64,000 bases of DNA, from assembly GCA_016946835.1 (NCBI GenBank), contig JACVTC010000077.1:600001-664000 (forward strand), read 5' to 3'. A program made the translations under genes and the position numbers. This document shows positions 53,993 to 64,000 of the stretch, one piece after another. Under the pieces are notes generated by a model that ran no database searches, was not told the DNA's origin, and saw only the letters and a list, made by a program, of their open reading frames with translations. The stretch is from Neocallimastix lanati (nom. inval.). Its lineage: Eukaryota; Neocallimastigomycota; Neocallimastigomycetes; Neocallimastigales; Neocallimastigaceae. Position 1 is the stretch's first letter. Every line of letters begins with the position of its first letter.

Positions 53993-56900
53993 ATAATAAA
54001 ATAAATGTTTTAAATATTATTATAAAAGTATTTTATTTTTATTCGAATAGTTTTAATTATGATAAATTCGTATAATAGATAACATACTGCTTCCATATTA
54101 TATTTTGGTTTAAAAACCTTATATTATAAAACAAAATATAATATAATAATTACAATTAAATACAAGTATTTTTTTCTTAAATAAAATAAAAGTTGCTTTC
54201 AATAGTAATATGTGTTTTTATTATATAATTAAATTTTATTCATTGAATAATTGGTTATTGTTAAAAATTAAGATTTTTTCATAGTGAAAAAATTAAGTGT
54301 ATAAAAAGAAAAATATTTTTTATTTAGTAGTTTTTTTCTTTTATTGAACAAGAAATTAAAAATTTTTTTTTCTATTTTTTTTCTTAAAAAAAAATAATAA
54401 TAATAATAATAATATTAATATTAATATTAAAAGAAAATTTGAAGGAGATGAAAATCAGCATCTTCATTATTCTAAATCCCAAAAATTAGTAAGGGAAAGA
54501 AACAGAAAAGCAAAATTAAGAAAGAATCCAGCAATGTGTAAGTGTTGTTTATATTTTTTCTCTTTATTCATTTATTTTTTTATATTCATTTGTTTTGTTG
54601 ATGTTTTATTATAATTGTCATTGATGTGATATAAAACTATGAATAATGATTTTTTTAATTATTAAAAAATTTTTTCTTTTTTAGCTAGTTTTTAAATTTT
54701 ATATTATAAAGTTGTTTTATAATTTTTTTTTTTCTTATCGTTAATATTTACGTATTATTTTTTATGGTTTAATTATAAATAAAAAAAAAAAAAAAGCCAT
54801 ATTTGAAGCTGGTCGTGAACGTACTAAAAGAATTGTTAAAAAGGAATATCCAAGTATTAATTTAAATAAACCACCATCCTCGATTGCTTCATTATCTAAT
54901 TATACTCCAAGAAATAAAAAAGCTGAAGAAAAGTCCAATAAAAATGATAAAGATCATAAATCCACCGTTTATAAACGTACTACTTTTAGACTTCCCATTC
55001 GTGAACCTTCAGCTCAAAATTTTGATATGTATTACTATTTAGCTCCAAATCGTGAGCCAGCAACTGTAACTAATATTTTAGAACTTTATGATGAAACAAA
55101 ATCTAGACTTCTTGAAAAGAAAAAAACAAAAGCCTCCAATAACAACAATACTAAACCTATTCTTCCTAAGGAACCCGTTTTAAAAAATAAAGAAAATTAT
55201 ATTAACATGGCTAATCATCATAATAAAACGAATGTCTTAGGTGTCTCGAACAAATTAAATAAAGCCTCTATGCCTTTTTCAAATAAGGAAAATCTTTCCG
55301 AACATCCAAAGAAAATAGGAAAAGAAAACAAGGGTATTTTAACAAAAAGTAATATGAATGCCACCAATATTTTGAAATCTTCCGCTAAAACGAATAAATT
55401 GAAAGGTATTAAAAAAAAATTTTTTTTTTTAAATTTTTAATAATAATAATATATAAAATACTATATATATATATTCTATAATATATATATATTTAACCAA
55501 TTATGAATAAAATAATAAATATTTTATTTATATATATTTATTTAAACAAAATTTTAATTTTTTTTTTTTTTTTTAATCTATTTTACTTTATTTTAGATGG
55601 TAAAATTAATCTTGTAAAAACAGAATTAGATGATAATAAAGAAAATATTCCACCATTACATCATAATCAAAATACTACTGTAATGAATTTACAATTTGTT
55701 GATTATCCTTCAGGTAATGGCAACGTCGGTTTAACCTCTGTTACTAAATCTACCACCGAAAAGGAAAAAAAGGAAGAAAATAAAATAAAATTAAATAAAA
55801 TAAAGGAAGAAGAAGAAAAAGAAGAAAAAGAAGAAGAAGAAAAAGAAGAAGAAAAAGTAAATACTAAGGAAGATAAACCTACAGCTCAAAGAAAGAATAA
55901 ACCTATTATTGTAAATACTGTTTCTGATGAAGATTTAGAAGAATTTTTCAGAGTCTTTGATGATTTAATTCCAATGTATCGTAGTTCTACTCAACTTCAA
56001 GAGGTTATCTTTGAAACAAGTCAAAAGGAATGGAATGAATGGTGTTACAAGGTTGAACAATGTGAAGAAGAAACTAATAGTTGGTTAGATGCTAGAATCA
56101 TGTTCTATACTCGTCGTATTATTGAATATAAAAAAGATTGGACGGAATATTGGAATAAGAAGAGAAAGAAGGAAAAGGAAATGCTTGAATTAACATCAGA
56201 CCTTTCGTCTGACAGTTTATGTCCAAATACACCTTCCTCTGTTTCTTTACTTTCGGAACCCATGAAACTTTTAGGTTCCTCTCCTCTTCCAACTTTACTT
56301 CCATTAACTAGCCCATCCAGTACTTTTTATATACCTCCTTTTCAAACTCCAGAGGATTCAGCAACTTCTATGCTTACTAGTAGTGAAACTACTCCAACAA
56401 AAAGTACCCATGGTATAAACGTTTCAACCTCAAATACCGCCTTTAATAATATTTTTATGGGTACCGATGATTTAGAATTGACCACACTTTCTATGGAATC
56501 TAATCAAGATTTACTATCTAATATGTCATTGCTTTATGATACCACCACCACCACCGCTTCCACCACTAATGGTCAACCAGGTTATTCAAATATGAGCTAT
56601 GATTTAAATAGTACCGCTTCATATGATAGTCTTGATCCCTTAAGTAATGCTACTCTTAATAGTGAATATAATTCTTGGCTTGGTTCTAATCCTTCCTCTT
56701 CACTTTCAATGGATGATATATTATTTAATTCAACGACAACCGCCGCTACAGATCCAAATATTTCTCTTTTATTCAATTCTTTACAAAATTCAAGTAATAC
56801 CTCTGGAACAGATGGTACCGCTGCCGCTGCTGCTGCCATTCCAACCTCTTTAAATTTTTTAAATTCATTAGCTGCTACACCGACAGTTACTGCCACTACT

Positions 56901-57983
56901 ACTTTAAATCCTACTTTACCTCTATTTGATACCAATTATACCACCCCTTCCTCTTCTAATGATCAATTACTTTTATCATCCTCTATAATGATGAAATTAC
57001 CATCTGTTTCTTCTACCGTTTCTTTAATTGATTCTTTTGCCAATTTAAATGCCGATAGTAGTAAGAGTGAAGAAGAAAAAGAAAAAGAAAAAGATGATGA
57101 AAAAGATGAAAAAAAAGAAAAAGATGAAAAAGAAAATGAAAAAACTAAAAATTCAAAAACATTTGAAAAAACTGAAAAATCGAAAGTAGAAACAAAAGAA
57201 AAAGCAAAAACGGAAACAGAAACGGAAATAGAAACCAAAACAAAAACAGAGACAAAAATAGAAATAGAAGCATTAAAGAAAGTAATAAAAGAAAATGAAT
57301 GGGAAGAAGTCAAGATGAATGAAAAAGAAAAAGATATAAAAATGGATATTTCAACTTCAACCACAACCCTTCCTACCAAAACTATAGTTGATCAAGACAT
57401 GACCTCTTTATTAAATAAAGATTTAGGATTTGAAAGGTTATTTGAAAATGATTTAAATGCTCAAGTAGAACAAGATAAAACCATAGCTTCCACTCCAAAG
57501 ATATTTACTGATTCCTCCTTTGTTGCTACTACTGCAATGAGTAATTCGGTTACAAATGTTGCTACAACTGCTACGAATTCTCTTATGAATACTTTTACGG
57601 AAATAAGAGCCAAAGAACTTTTTAAAACCGAAGAAACTCCAAAGATGGGCATTAAAACGGTTACAGATACTTTAATTACGCCAACTAAACCAAAAGAAAT
57701 GAATCAAACCATTGACTTTTTCGTAGATAATAATACATTTACTACTGGTAATAATAAAAATCATTCTGAATTTGTTACACCATTGTATATTAAACCTTCA
57801 GCGGCAATGGATACCTTATCCTCTATACCAAAATCTTATCAAGAAATGTATAATGATAAGATGTGTTCGCTTATTTCAACGCTTGAACGTTGTGTTCAAG
57901 ATAAGGAAGATTTTTGGAAAGTTATGGAAGAATTTACTTCTTCCATCATTACTCGTTCTTCCCCAATTTCTACAGCTTGTTAA
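53785..57983 (+). CDS. unrecognised large protein with several KEN motifs
   Basis: Four exons, all junctions in phase: 53785-53825, 54434-54537, 54797-55405, 55597-57983; predicted 1046 residues. The N-terminal 50 residues are strongly basic (QAKKKSHKRKFEGD, RERNRKAKLRKNP). A probable conserved part follows (FEAGRERTKRIVKKEYPS, RLPIREPSAQNFDMYYYLAP). KEN triplets occur at about 180, 212, 224 and 266, the last as DDNKENIPP, which fits the KENxxP form of APC/C degrons. Two more lie in the Glu/Lys-rich part. Residues 362-440 look folded (DEDLEEFFRVFDDLIPMYRS, EWCYKVEQCEEETNSWLDAR). About 440-700 is Ser/Thr/Asn-rich low complexity, then about 60 residues of Glu/Lys, and a C-terminal helix-like segment (YNDKMCSLISTLERC, EDFWKVMEEF). 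No family recognised. A cell-cycle-regulated, possibly nuclear protein is a guess from the motifs. Confidence 0.82.
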
Positions 57984-58690
57984 ATGTATTTAAAAAAAAA
58001 AAAAAAAAATTATTATTTACCAAACAAAAAAAATTTTTTTTTTTTTTTATATTTATTTAAATTTAAATTTAATCTATTATAAATTAATTGAAATCAAAAC
58101 AAAATTATTAAAAAATTAAAAAAAAAAAAAATTTTTATTTTTTCTTTTTTGGTTTTATTTTATTTTATTTTATTTTTTTTATTACTTATTTTTTTATTTT
58201 TTATTTTTTATATTTATTTTTTTTTATTTTTTTTTTTTTTTTTTTTTTAATTAAAAAATTAAATTATTATTATAAAAAATAATAATAATAATAAAATTAT
58301 TAAAATCTTGTATTTTAATTATATATATATAATTAATATATATGATCTAATTGTTAATTAGGAGTCAATTATAGTATAAGTATAATTAATAAAAAATTAA
58401 AAAAAATAAAAATAAAAATAAAAAAAAATAAAAAAATAAAAATAAAAAAATAAAAAAATAAAAAAAATAAAAAATAAAAAATAAAAAATAAAATTTATTT
58501 TTTCTATTGAAAGTTTTAAAATATTGTAAATATTTTTTTTTATTATTATTATTTTTATAATTATATTATAAAGTTTTTTTTTAAAAAGTTTTTTTTTTTT
58601 TTTTTTATTATTATTATTACAATTATTAATAAAAGATAATCATAGATAATTATAATATATAATATATATTTATTTTTTATTATATATAAA
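57984..58690. other. AT-rich spacer between the KEN-motif gene and the LINE
   Basis: Poly(A)/poly(T) and AAAAAT-type repeats only. Presumed 3' UTR and terminator region of the upstream gene; nothing specific seen. Confidence 0.65.
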
Positions 58691-59355
58691 TAATTTCATA
58701 CCCCGAGCAGGGGTGTACTCGATTTATGTATTTAAATCGCCTGCAAGGGGAATTAACTTTACTCTTATAAAGTAGATCCACAGTACTGGTGCAAAATAGT
58801 AGTAAAGTTATATTTTGTGTTAATTAATAACATTATGCGCAATGGTAATGTTATTGGTAAAATTTTTCTGGTGAACACTCACTGCGGAATATAATGGTGC
58901 ATTTTTGGAACATTGTTAAATAAGTTACACCCAAGAATTAGTAATACATTTTCATTGTATTTCTATTTTCATGTAGTATTACTATTCTCATGTAAGAATC
59001 TATTGTATTCAATTGTATTTCAACTTTATATTTCATGTATCACGTTGTAAGAGATTGATTCACTCTAAATCTTGTAGTAATTTATTTAACTCTTTACTAA
59101 TTTTGTGCCATTTTATTTCATCAATTCAATCTTAGTCATTAAATACTTTATGATATTCAATTTAAATAATATACTGAAAAAAGTGCTAAATCAAATTATT
59201 TTTCAATCATTCAACAAACTACTAATTATCGAAATTATTTACTCCAAAAAGATATAAAATTATTACAATCCTCATTATACTCAAGACTTTATAATAAAAA
59301 TTGACTTTTTTTTATTTTTTTTTTTAGTTATTAATTTTTAGTTTTTATTACTATT

Positions 59356-62300
59356 ATGGAAATCCAATTTATAAGAAATAAGAATTTCATTCTAAGAGGT
59401 TCAAGGTGCCACGGTATACCAATGGAGAATACGAAACTACTCTTTATCCGCGGACTTCGATCTTGGCCAGAAATCAAAATGAGAAGACATTTAAAGAAAA
59501 CTCTGAATGAATTAAATGATAAGGTTTTATCAGTTAAACGTATTGCTAATTTTAATGATGCATTCTTTAAAATTAAAATAGTAGGTAATGAAGAAGAATT
59601 AACATCTATTACTGATTGTATTGTTAATAGTTTCAAACGTGCTTCAATTAACGTTATTAATTGTAGCAAAAGGAATCATAAATACAGTTTTTCTTCACTC
59701 AAAAGGAAACATTTTGCCTTATCAGAAAAAGTGAATTCATCTTATAATATCAACTTATTCACTACTTCAAATTCAAATGCAGATTCAAGTCAAAATTCAA
59801 ATTCAAGTTCAAATACAGATTCATGTTCAAGTTCAAGTACAAGCTCAAGTTCAAGTTCAAGTACAAGTTTAAGTACAAGTTCAAGTACAGGTTCAAGTTC
59901 AAGTTCAAGTCCAAGTTCAAGTACAATTTCAAGTTCAAGTTCAAGTACAAGTTCAAGTACAAGTACAAGTTCAAGTTCAAGTACAAGTTCAAGTTCAATT
60001 TCAAATTTATGTTTAAATTCAGTTTCAAGCTCAGATTCAAATTCAAATTTCAGTTCAATCAATTATAATAATTCCAATAATATTAATAACACTCATATTA
60101 ATAATAATACAGTTAAAGAATTTTCTCTATGTGTCAGTTGGAATACTAATGGATGGAACTTTGATAAAAAAGACAGTGTTGAATTCTTTATTTCAATGTA
60201 CAAACCACTTTTCTTATGCTTTCAGGAAACAGGAAATGGTTCAGGTTCTAGCAGTAAATATCCATGTCGAGTATCATTAAAAAACTACAAACATTTCTTC
60301 AAAAAAGCTAATAATGAAATTCCCGGTAAAAGAGGTCTTTATATTGGGTTTCATAATTCTTGTCAAGCCTCTCTTGAAAACAACACTTATGAGTATATTA
60401 TTTCCTTGTATACGTATAATTTTTGGAATTTCACTAAATGTTCTATTGGTAATGTGTACGTACCTCATAGTGGCCATAGCCTTCATGCTAGAACTGCTAG
60501 AATTGAAATATTGTCTTGGTTAAATAGTCACTCTTCTCATCCTTCAATGTTGGTTGGTGATTTTAATTTACCTACTGAGAAATTAAGTAATTTGCTCTCT
60601 AAATTTAGTAATTGGAAAATTCTTCCCTTATGGGGCTCCCCAATTTCATGGAGTAGAGGTAATAGAGAATCTGCTATAGATCATGCGATTGTCAATGATC
60701 ATATGTTAGATTTACTTTCATATGGTACTTTTATTGACTTTCCCCCCATTTCGGATCATAAACCTTTATTAATAAAAGGTAAAAGTTTTTCATCAGTTAA
60801 TTCAGATAATTCTTTCTCTCTGCCTAAAAAGACAGTTAAATGGGATAGATTAAAATGTATAAATGAAAAAGAATCAATTTTTGACAACAACTATTTTAGT
60901 GTATTAGAGGAAGTGATTCCAGATCCTAATATTAGTATTGATGATATTTCAAAGAAATTTATTTCAACTTCATTCAATATTGCTAAGGAACTTAATATCA
61001 CGTCAATTTCAGAAGTTCGAAAATCTTTTTTTCATATGTCGCAGAAAATATTTAATTTGCAAAAACTCAAAATGAAATTATATAAATCCATTAAAAGAAG
61101 AGGTTCTTATCATAATTTAGATGAATTTGAAGAATTAATTGATAAATATAATAGAATGTGCAAAATTATTCATCATATGTGTAATATTTATAGGAAAACT
61201 GAATACCAACATTGGATTAATACAGGATGTGAATATATGAAATCTCATAACCCTAAAAAAGCTTGGAAATGGCTTAAAACAACAGCAAAAGTAGATAAAT
61301 TTAAAAATATGTCAAATTCTCCAGTAAAGGACAAAAATGGTAAACTAGCTACTTCTACTAAAGAACAGTTAGAAGTATGGCACAATCACTATAAAAAACT
61401 TGCTTCAAGCCATTCTGATATCAATAGTGCATTAATCGAATGGTATAATAAATTTTCCAATGGAACAATTAGGTATACGAGACACAATGAATGGGATATA
61501 AATCAAGACATCAGTATAGAAGAAATTAGAGAAGCAATTTTGGCTACTCCAAATTTTAAAGCTTCAGGCCCGGATGGAATTCCTATTGAATTTTATAAAG
61601 CTTTAATTCCTCCGGATGACGAAAATTCAGTAAATAATTCTTCTTCTGGTTTAAATTGTTTACAGAAGATATACTCAAGAATTTGGAATGGAGAATTTCC
61701 TAGCTCTTGGAATGAAGCAAGTATTATATCTATTCCTAAAAAAGGAGATGATCTATCTGATTGTGACAATTATCGAGGTATCTCTCTGATTAACAATGGT
61801 ATTAAACTCATTTCGAAAATAGTCTCCAAAAGAATTTCAGAATATGGACTTAAAAATAATTTTATTAGGCCAGAGCAATTTGGATTTCGTACTAAAGAAG
61901 AATGTGTTAGTTTATTTATTTCAATTCGAGAAATTTGTCAAAGGCGTAAAAATGATAATAAAGAAACTTACCTAGCTTTTCTAGATTTAAAAAAGGCATA
62001 TGATTCTGTTCCAATAGGTAATATTTTATATAAATTAGATGCTTTAGGTATTAGAGGTAAATGTTATCAATTTATAAAAAATCTATATTTGACATCCAAA
62101 GCTAGTGTTAAAATTGATGATCAATATTCGGAATCTTTTAATATTATGAAAGGAGTTAGACAAGGTTGTCCACTATCACCAATTCTTTTCAATCTTTTTA
62201 TTAATGACATTTTTAATGATGTTTCAGAACTTGGAATTCCTTTAGGCGAATCTAGATGTTGTGGTGGACTCTTTGCAGATGATATTGTTCTATGCGCACC

Positions 62301-63783
62301 GTCAAGAACTAAGTTGAAAAAAATGCTTAAGAAGGTAAATGAATGGGCTAAATTTAATATGATGAATTTTGGAATTAATAAGTGTGCAACGATGGTGATT
62401 CGACCAGACACACCTCTTTTTCAAAATAAAAGAGATCCTACTTTTTATCTTGCTGGTCAACCAATTCCAATAACTAAATGTTATACCTATTTAGGTATAC
62501 CATTTGATAAAAGCTTATCGTTGAAACCTATTATTAAATTACTTAACTCTAAAGTAACTAAAGCTCTCTTTTCTGTTAGTAAATTTCTTTCAAATTCCAA
62601 AATTCCTATTCCATTTAAGAAGATTATAATTAACTCTTATGTACTTAGTAAAGTCTCTTACTTTGCACCTTTACTTGGTTCAAATAAAACGAGAACAAAT
62701 AATACTCAGAAATTAATTAATAAAGGATTAAGATGGATTGCAGGTATACAAAAAGCCAAATCATTTATTAATGTATATTCTATTTCAAAAGATTTACATA
62801 TTCCTCCATTGTCAGCTAAGTGTGCTTTGTCTCAGGTCAAATGTTTTGATAAATGGAAAAATTCAAATTGTATTATTTCCTTTTTAGTTAATAATATTCC
62901 AAAATCTAGAAAATATACATGGACAAAAGAAAGTAGAACTCTTAAACGTAAACTAGAGAAAAGAGGTAATAACGATAATAAAATCAAGGATTTTTATTGG
63001 AAAAGAGATATGAAAATCAATTCTATTAAAGCTGAGTTTTATGACAAAAACAAATTCGAAGAAACATCAAAATTTATAAAACTTTGTTATGACTATCCTG
63101 ATCTTTCATATGGTTTCTATTGGCTATTGAGAGGACGAAGCGGATATAGATTAGATGCTAGAATTGCTAAAGCTGCAAAAATAGTGGACCAAATGTGTCC
63201 TAATTTTTGTCCCTGTTGTAAAAGTAATAAACAATGGATAAGTCATTGGTTAATTGATTGTCCCTTTTTCAATCATACTCGTAGTAAAGTTAATGATAAA
63301 ATTTTATTTTTATATAATGCTTTTTACCGTGGCAACCTAACAAATGATATTGTTAATAGTAATAATGATAATAGTAATAGTAATAATAGTAATAGTTATA
63401 ATAGTAATAATAATATTAGTAATAGTATTTTTAGTAATGTTAGTAATAGTATTGAAAATAATGTGTATATTGATTCTAGTGTGTGTGAAAAAGTGTTTAA
63501 TTTCCTTCTTGGAGGTCGAAGTATTAATAACAGTACAAGGGAATGGAAGGATCTATTTAAGTGCCAGATGAAATCAGGTGCTTATTCTGATACTCCGTTC
63601 TTAGTGGTTACTGCGGCACTTCTCCAATCGATTATACCTATTGCTATTGGCCAGCAATGGTCTTTGTTCAATAGGTTCAAATCGAATCGTACTACTACTA
63701 CCAAGAGCGTCAATGCTGAAGAAACAGTAAGACAGGCCAGCAGGGCTAGCGCAACCAATGAAGATCATAATTTTGTATCTTAA
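59356..63783 (+). CDS. LINE polyprotein: N-terminal domain, AP endonuclease, reverse transcriptase, zinc motif
   Basis: Uninterrupted, 1475 residues. Residues 1-110 form a basic domain without recognised motif, possibly a fused ORF1-like nucleic-acid-binding part. Residues 134-220 are a Ser/Thr linker built from TCAAGT/ACAAGT hexamers. The APE-type endonuclease spans about 255-480, with N263 in SWNTNGW, E291 in FQETG, D402 in GDFNLP, and S466-D467-H468 in SDHKPL. The reverse transcriptase spans about 720-1030: ASGPDGIPIEFYKAL, IRPEQFGFRTKEE, D877 in FLDLKKAYDS, GVRQGCPLSPILFNLF, catalytic FADD (D975, D976) and YTYLGIPF. A zinc-type motif C1285, C1288, H1297, C1302 follows, then an AATAGT-encoded Asn/Ser stretch and a C-terminal module (FNFLLGG, FLVVTAALLQSIIP). 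All key catalytic residues are present, so the element may be, or recently was, active. Known mechanism: target-primed reverse transcription. Confidence 0.93.
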   Translation: MEIQFIRNKNFILRGSRCHGIPMENTKLLFIRGLRSWPEIKMRRHLKKTLNELNDKVLSVKRIANFNDAFFKIKIVGNEEELTSITDCIVNSFKRASINVINCSKRNHKYSFSSLKRKHFALSEKVNSSYNINLFTTSNSNADSSQNSNSSSNTDSCSSSSTSSSSSSSTSLSTSSSTGSSSSSSPSSSTISSSSSSTSSSTSTSSSSSTSSSSISNLCLNSVSSSDSNSNFSSINYNNSNNINNTHINNNTVKEFSLCVSWNTNGWNFDKKDSVEFFISMYKPLFLCFQETGNGSGSSSKYPCRVSLKNYKHFFKKANNEIPGKRGLYIGFHNSCQASLENNTYEYIISLYTYNFWNFTKCSIGNVYVPHSGHSLHARTARIEILSWLNSHSSHPSMLVGDFNLPTEKLSNLLSKFSNWKILPLWGSPISWSRGNRESAIDHAIVNDHMLDLLSYGTFIDFPPISDHKPLLIKGKSFSSVNSDNSFSLPKKTVKWDRLKCINEKESIFDNNYFSVLEEVIPDPNISIDDISKKFISTSFNIAKELNITSISEVRKSFFHMSQKIFNLQKLKMKLYKSIKRRGSYHNLDEFEELIDKYNRMCKIIHHMCNIYRKTEYQHWINTGCEYMKSHNPKKAWKWLKTTAKVDKFKNMSNSPVKDKNGKLATSTKEQLEVWHNHYKKLASSHSDINSALIEWYNKFSNGTIRYTRHNEWDINQDISIEEIREAILATPNFKASGPDGIPIEFYKALIPPDDENSVNNSSSGLNCLQKIYSRIWNGEFPSSWNEASIISIPKKGDDLSDCDNYRGISLINNGIKLISKIVSKRISEYGLKNNFIRPEQFGFRTKEECVSLFISIREICQRRKNDNKETYLAFLDLKKAYDSVPIGNILYKLDALGIRGKCYQFIKNLYLTSKASVKIDDQYSESFNIMKGVRQGCPLSPILFNLFINDIFNDVSELGIPLGESRCCGGLFADDIVLCAPSRTKLKKMLKKVNEWAKFNMMNFGINKCATMVIRPDTPLFQNKRDPTFYLAGQPIPITKCYTYLGIPFDKSLSLKPIIKLLNSKVTKALFSVSKFLSNSKIPIPFKKIIINSYVLSKVSYFAPLLGSNKTRTNNTQKLINKGLRWIAGIQKAKSFINVYSISKDLHIPPLSAKCALSQVKCFDKWKNSNCIISFLVNNIPKSRKYTWTKESRTLKRKLEKRGNNDNKIKDFYWKRDMKINSIKAEFYDKNKFEETSKFIKLCYDYPDLSYGFYWLLRGRSGYRLDARIAKAAKIVDQMCPNFCPCCKSNKQWISHWLIDCPFFNHTRSKVNDKILFLYNAFYRGNLTNDIVNSNNDNSNSNNSNSYNSNNNISNSIFSNVSNSIENNVYIDSSVCEKVFNFLLGGRSINNSTREWKDLFKCQMKSGAYSDTPFLVVTAALLQSIIPIAIGQQWSLFNRFKSNRTTTTKSVNAEETVRQASRASATNEDHNFVS

Positions 63784-63814
63784 AATTATGATTAACATTG
63801 CGAAGTCAAAGTTA

Positions 63815-63838
63815 ATTATTATACTTCAGTATAATAAT
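63815..63838 (+). other. 3' UTR hairpin of the LINE
   Basis: ATTATTATAC, loop TTCA, GTATAATAAT: a perfect 10-bp stem 31 bases after the stop codon. In several LINE families a 3' stem-loop is the template feature recognised by the element's reverse transcriptase; a similar role here is inferred. Confidence 0.55.
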
Positions 63839-64000
63839 GCCCTTGTGAAGTCTTATAAATATTAATTAAATGAAACTAGAATATATTATACCATTATTTT
63901 ATTTTTATTTTGTGTTTTATTTTTTGTTTATTTTTTTATCTTTTTTTTTTTATTATTTTATTACATGTATTTTATCAAATATTTAATTAATAAAGATGAA

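Larger units (their letters stand above)
58691..63900 (+). mobile_element. LINE (non-LTR) retrotransposon, apparently full-length ORF
   Basis: The composition changes abruptly at about 58695 from AT-only to mixed sequence beginning with a small hairpin (ACCCC, loop GAGCA, GGGGT at 58700-58714). A 5' leader of about 650 bases, one ORF (59356-63783) and a short 3' UTR follow. The 3' UTR contains a perfect 10-bp stem with a TTCA loop at 63815-63838, flanked by two GAAGTC copies (63802-63807 and 63847-63852). After about 63880 the sequence returns to AT-rich DNA. Element ends are placed by composition only; no target-site duplication could be identified. It is oriented as the upstream gene and lies 0.7 kb behind it. 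Confidence 0.85.

Noticed and set aside
56597-57652. Antisense ORFs within the KEN-motif gene
   Set aside because: They lie opposite a long, clearly coding frame. Their Val/Ser/Phe-rich content mirrors the Glu/Lys and Thr/Ala codon repeats on the coding strand.
59762-60068. Alternative ORFs (Asn-Leu, Glu-Leu, Lys-Phe repeats) over the LINE linker
   Set aside because: By-products of TCAAGT repeats. The endonuclease-reverse transcriptase frame is the only one with domain content.

Overview
The window looks like nuclear DNA of a fungus with extreme AT bias, most plausibly an anaerobic gut fungus (Neocallimastigomycota). The reasons are intron-rich genes with GTAA/GTAT donors and TAG acceptors, intergenic DNA that is almost only A and T, very many poly(A)/poly(T) tracts and microsatellites, Asn/Lys/Glu/Ser-rich proteins, and fungal/opisthokont-type gene content. 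The taxon is inferred from composition and gene style; no marker gene was seen.

Genes, left to right: (1) the 3' part of an aldo/keto reductase gene (1-641, +, cut by the window edge); (2) a six-exon NUFIP1/Rsa1-type gene, a box C/D snoRNP assembly factor (8307-5763, -); (3) a twelve-exon RTF1 gene, the Plus3 subunit of the Paf1 complex (13587-17446, +); (4) an eight-exon gene for an unrecognised 400-residue coiled-coil protein (21428-19279, -), convergent with RTF1; (5) a seven-exon casein kinase 1-like gene with a large insert before the DFG motif (31108-33642, +); (6) a four-exon gene for an unrecognised 1046-residue protein with several KEN motifs (53785-57983, +); (7) a LINE-type non-LTR retrotransposon with one uninterrupted 1475-codon ORF carrying endonuclease, reverse transcriptase and a C-terminal zinc motif (about 58691-63900, +). 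I assembled the exon models by reading splice sites; in genes 2-6 every junction keeps the reading frame.

The space between genes holds a graveyard of mobile elements. Two long decayed LINE copies of one family lie at 1430-3833 and 34280-35960. An inverted C-terminal fragment of a diverged LINE lies at 4300-4747. Short reverse-transcriptase-like scraps are at 23195-23340, 41985-42085 and 39260-39545. A possible retropepsin relic of an LTR element is at 36160-36365, and a decayed multi-exon cellular-looking gene is at 36541-38755 with another on the opposite strand up to 39240. These stand out because their base composition is less AT-biased than their surroundings.

The rest is AT-rich DNA with simple repeats, including a TTTTA array of about 1.06 kb (26884-27942), a 17-bp minisatellite (4918-5222), a hairpin-forming 47-bp repeat (52675-52850) and a diverged 1.6-kb segmental duplication (9120-10740 and 11855-13415). 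The stretches 21430-31100 and 39550-53780 are large gene deserts in which I see no intact gene. The genes do not form a functional cluster. No prokaryote-style operon, CRISPR array, rRNA or tRNA was recognised.
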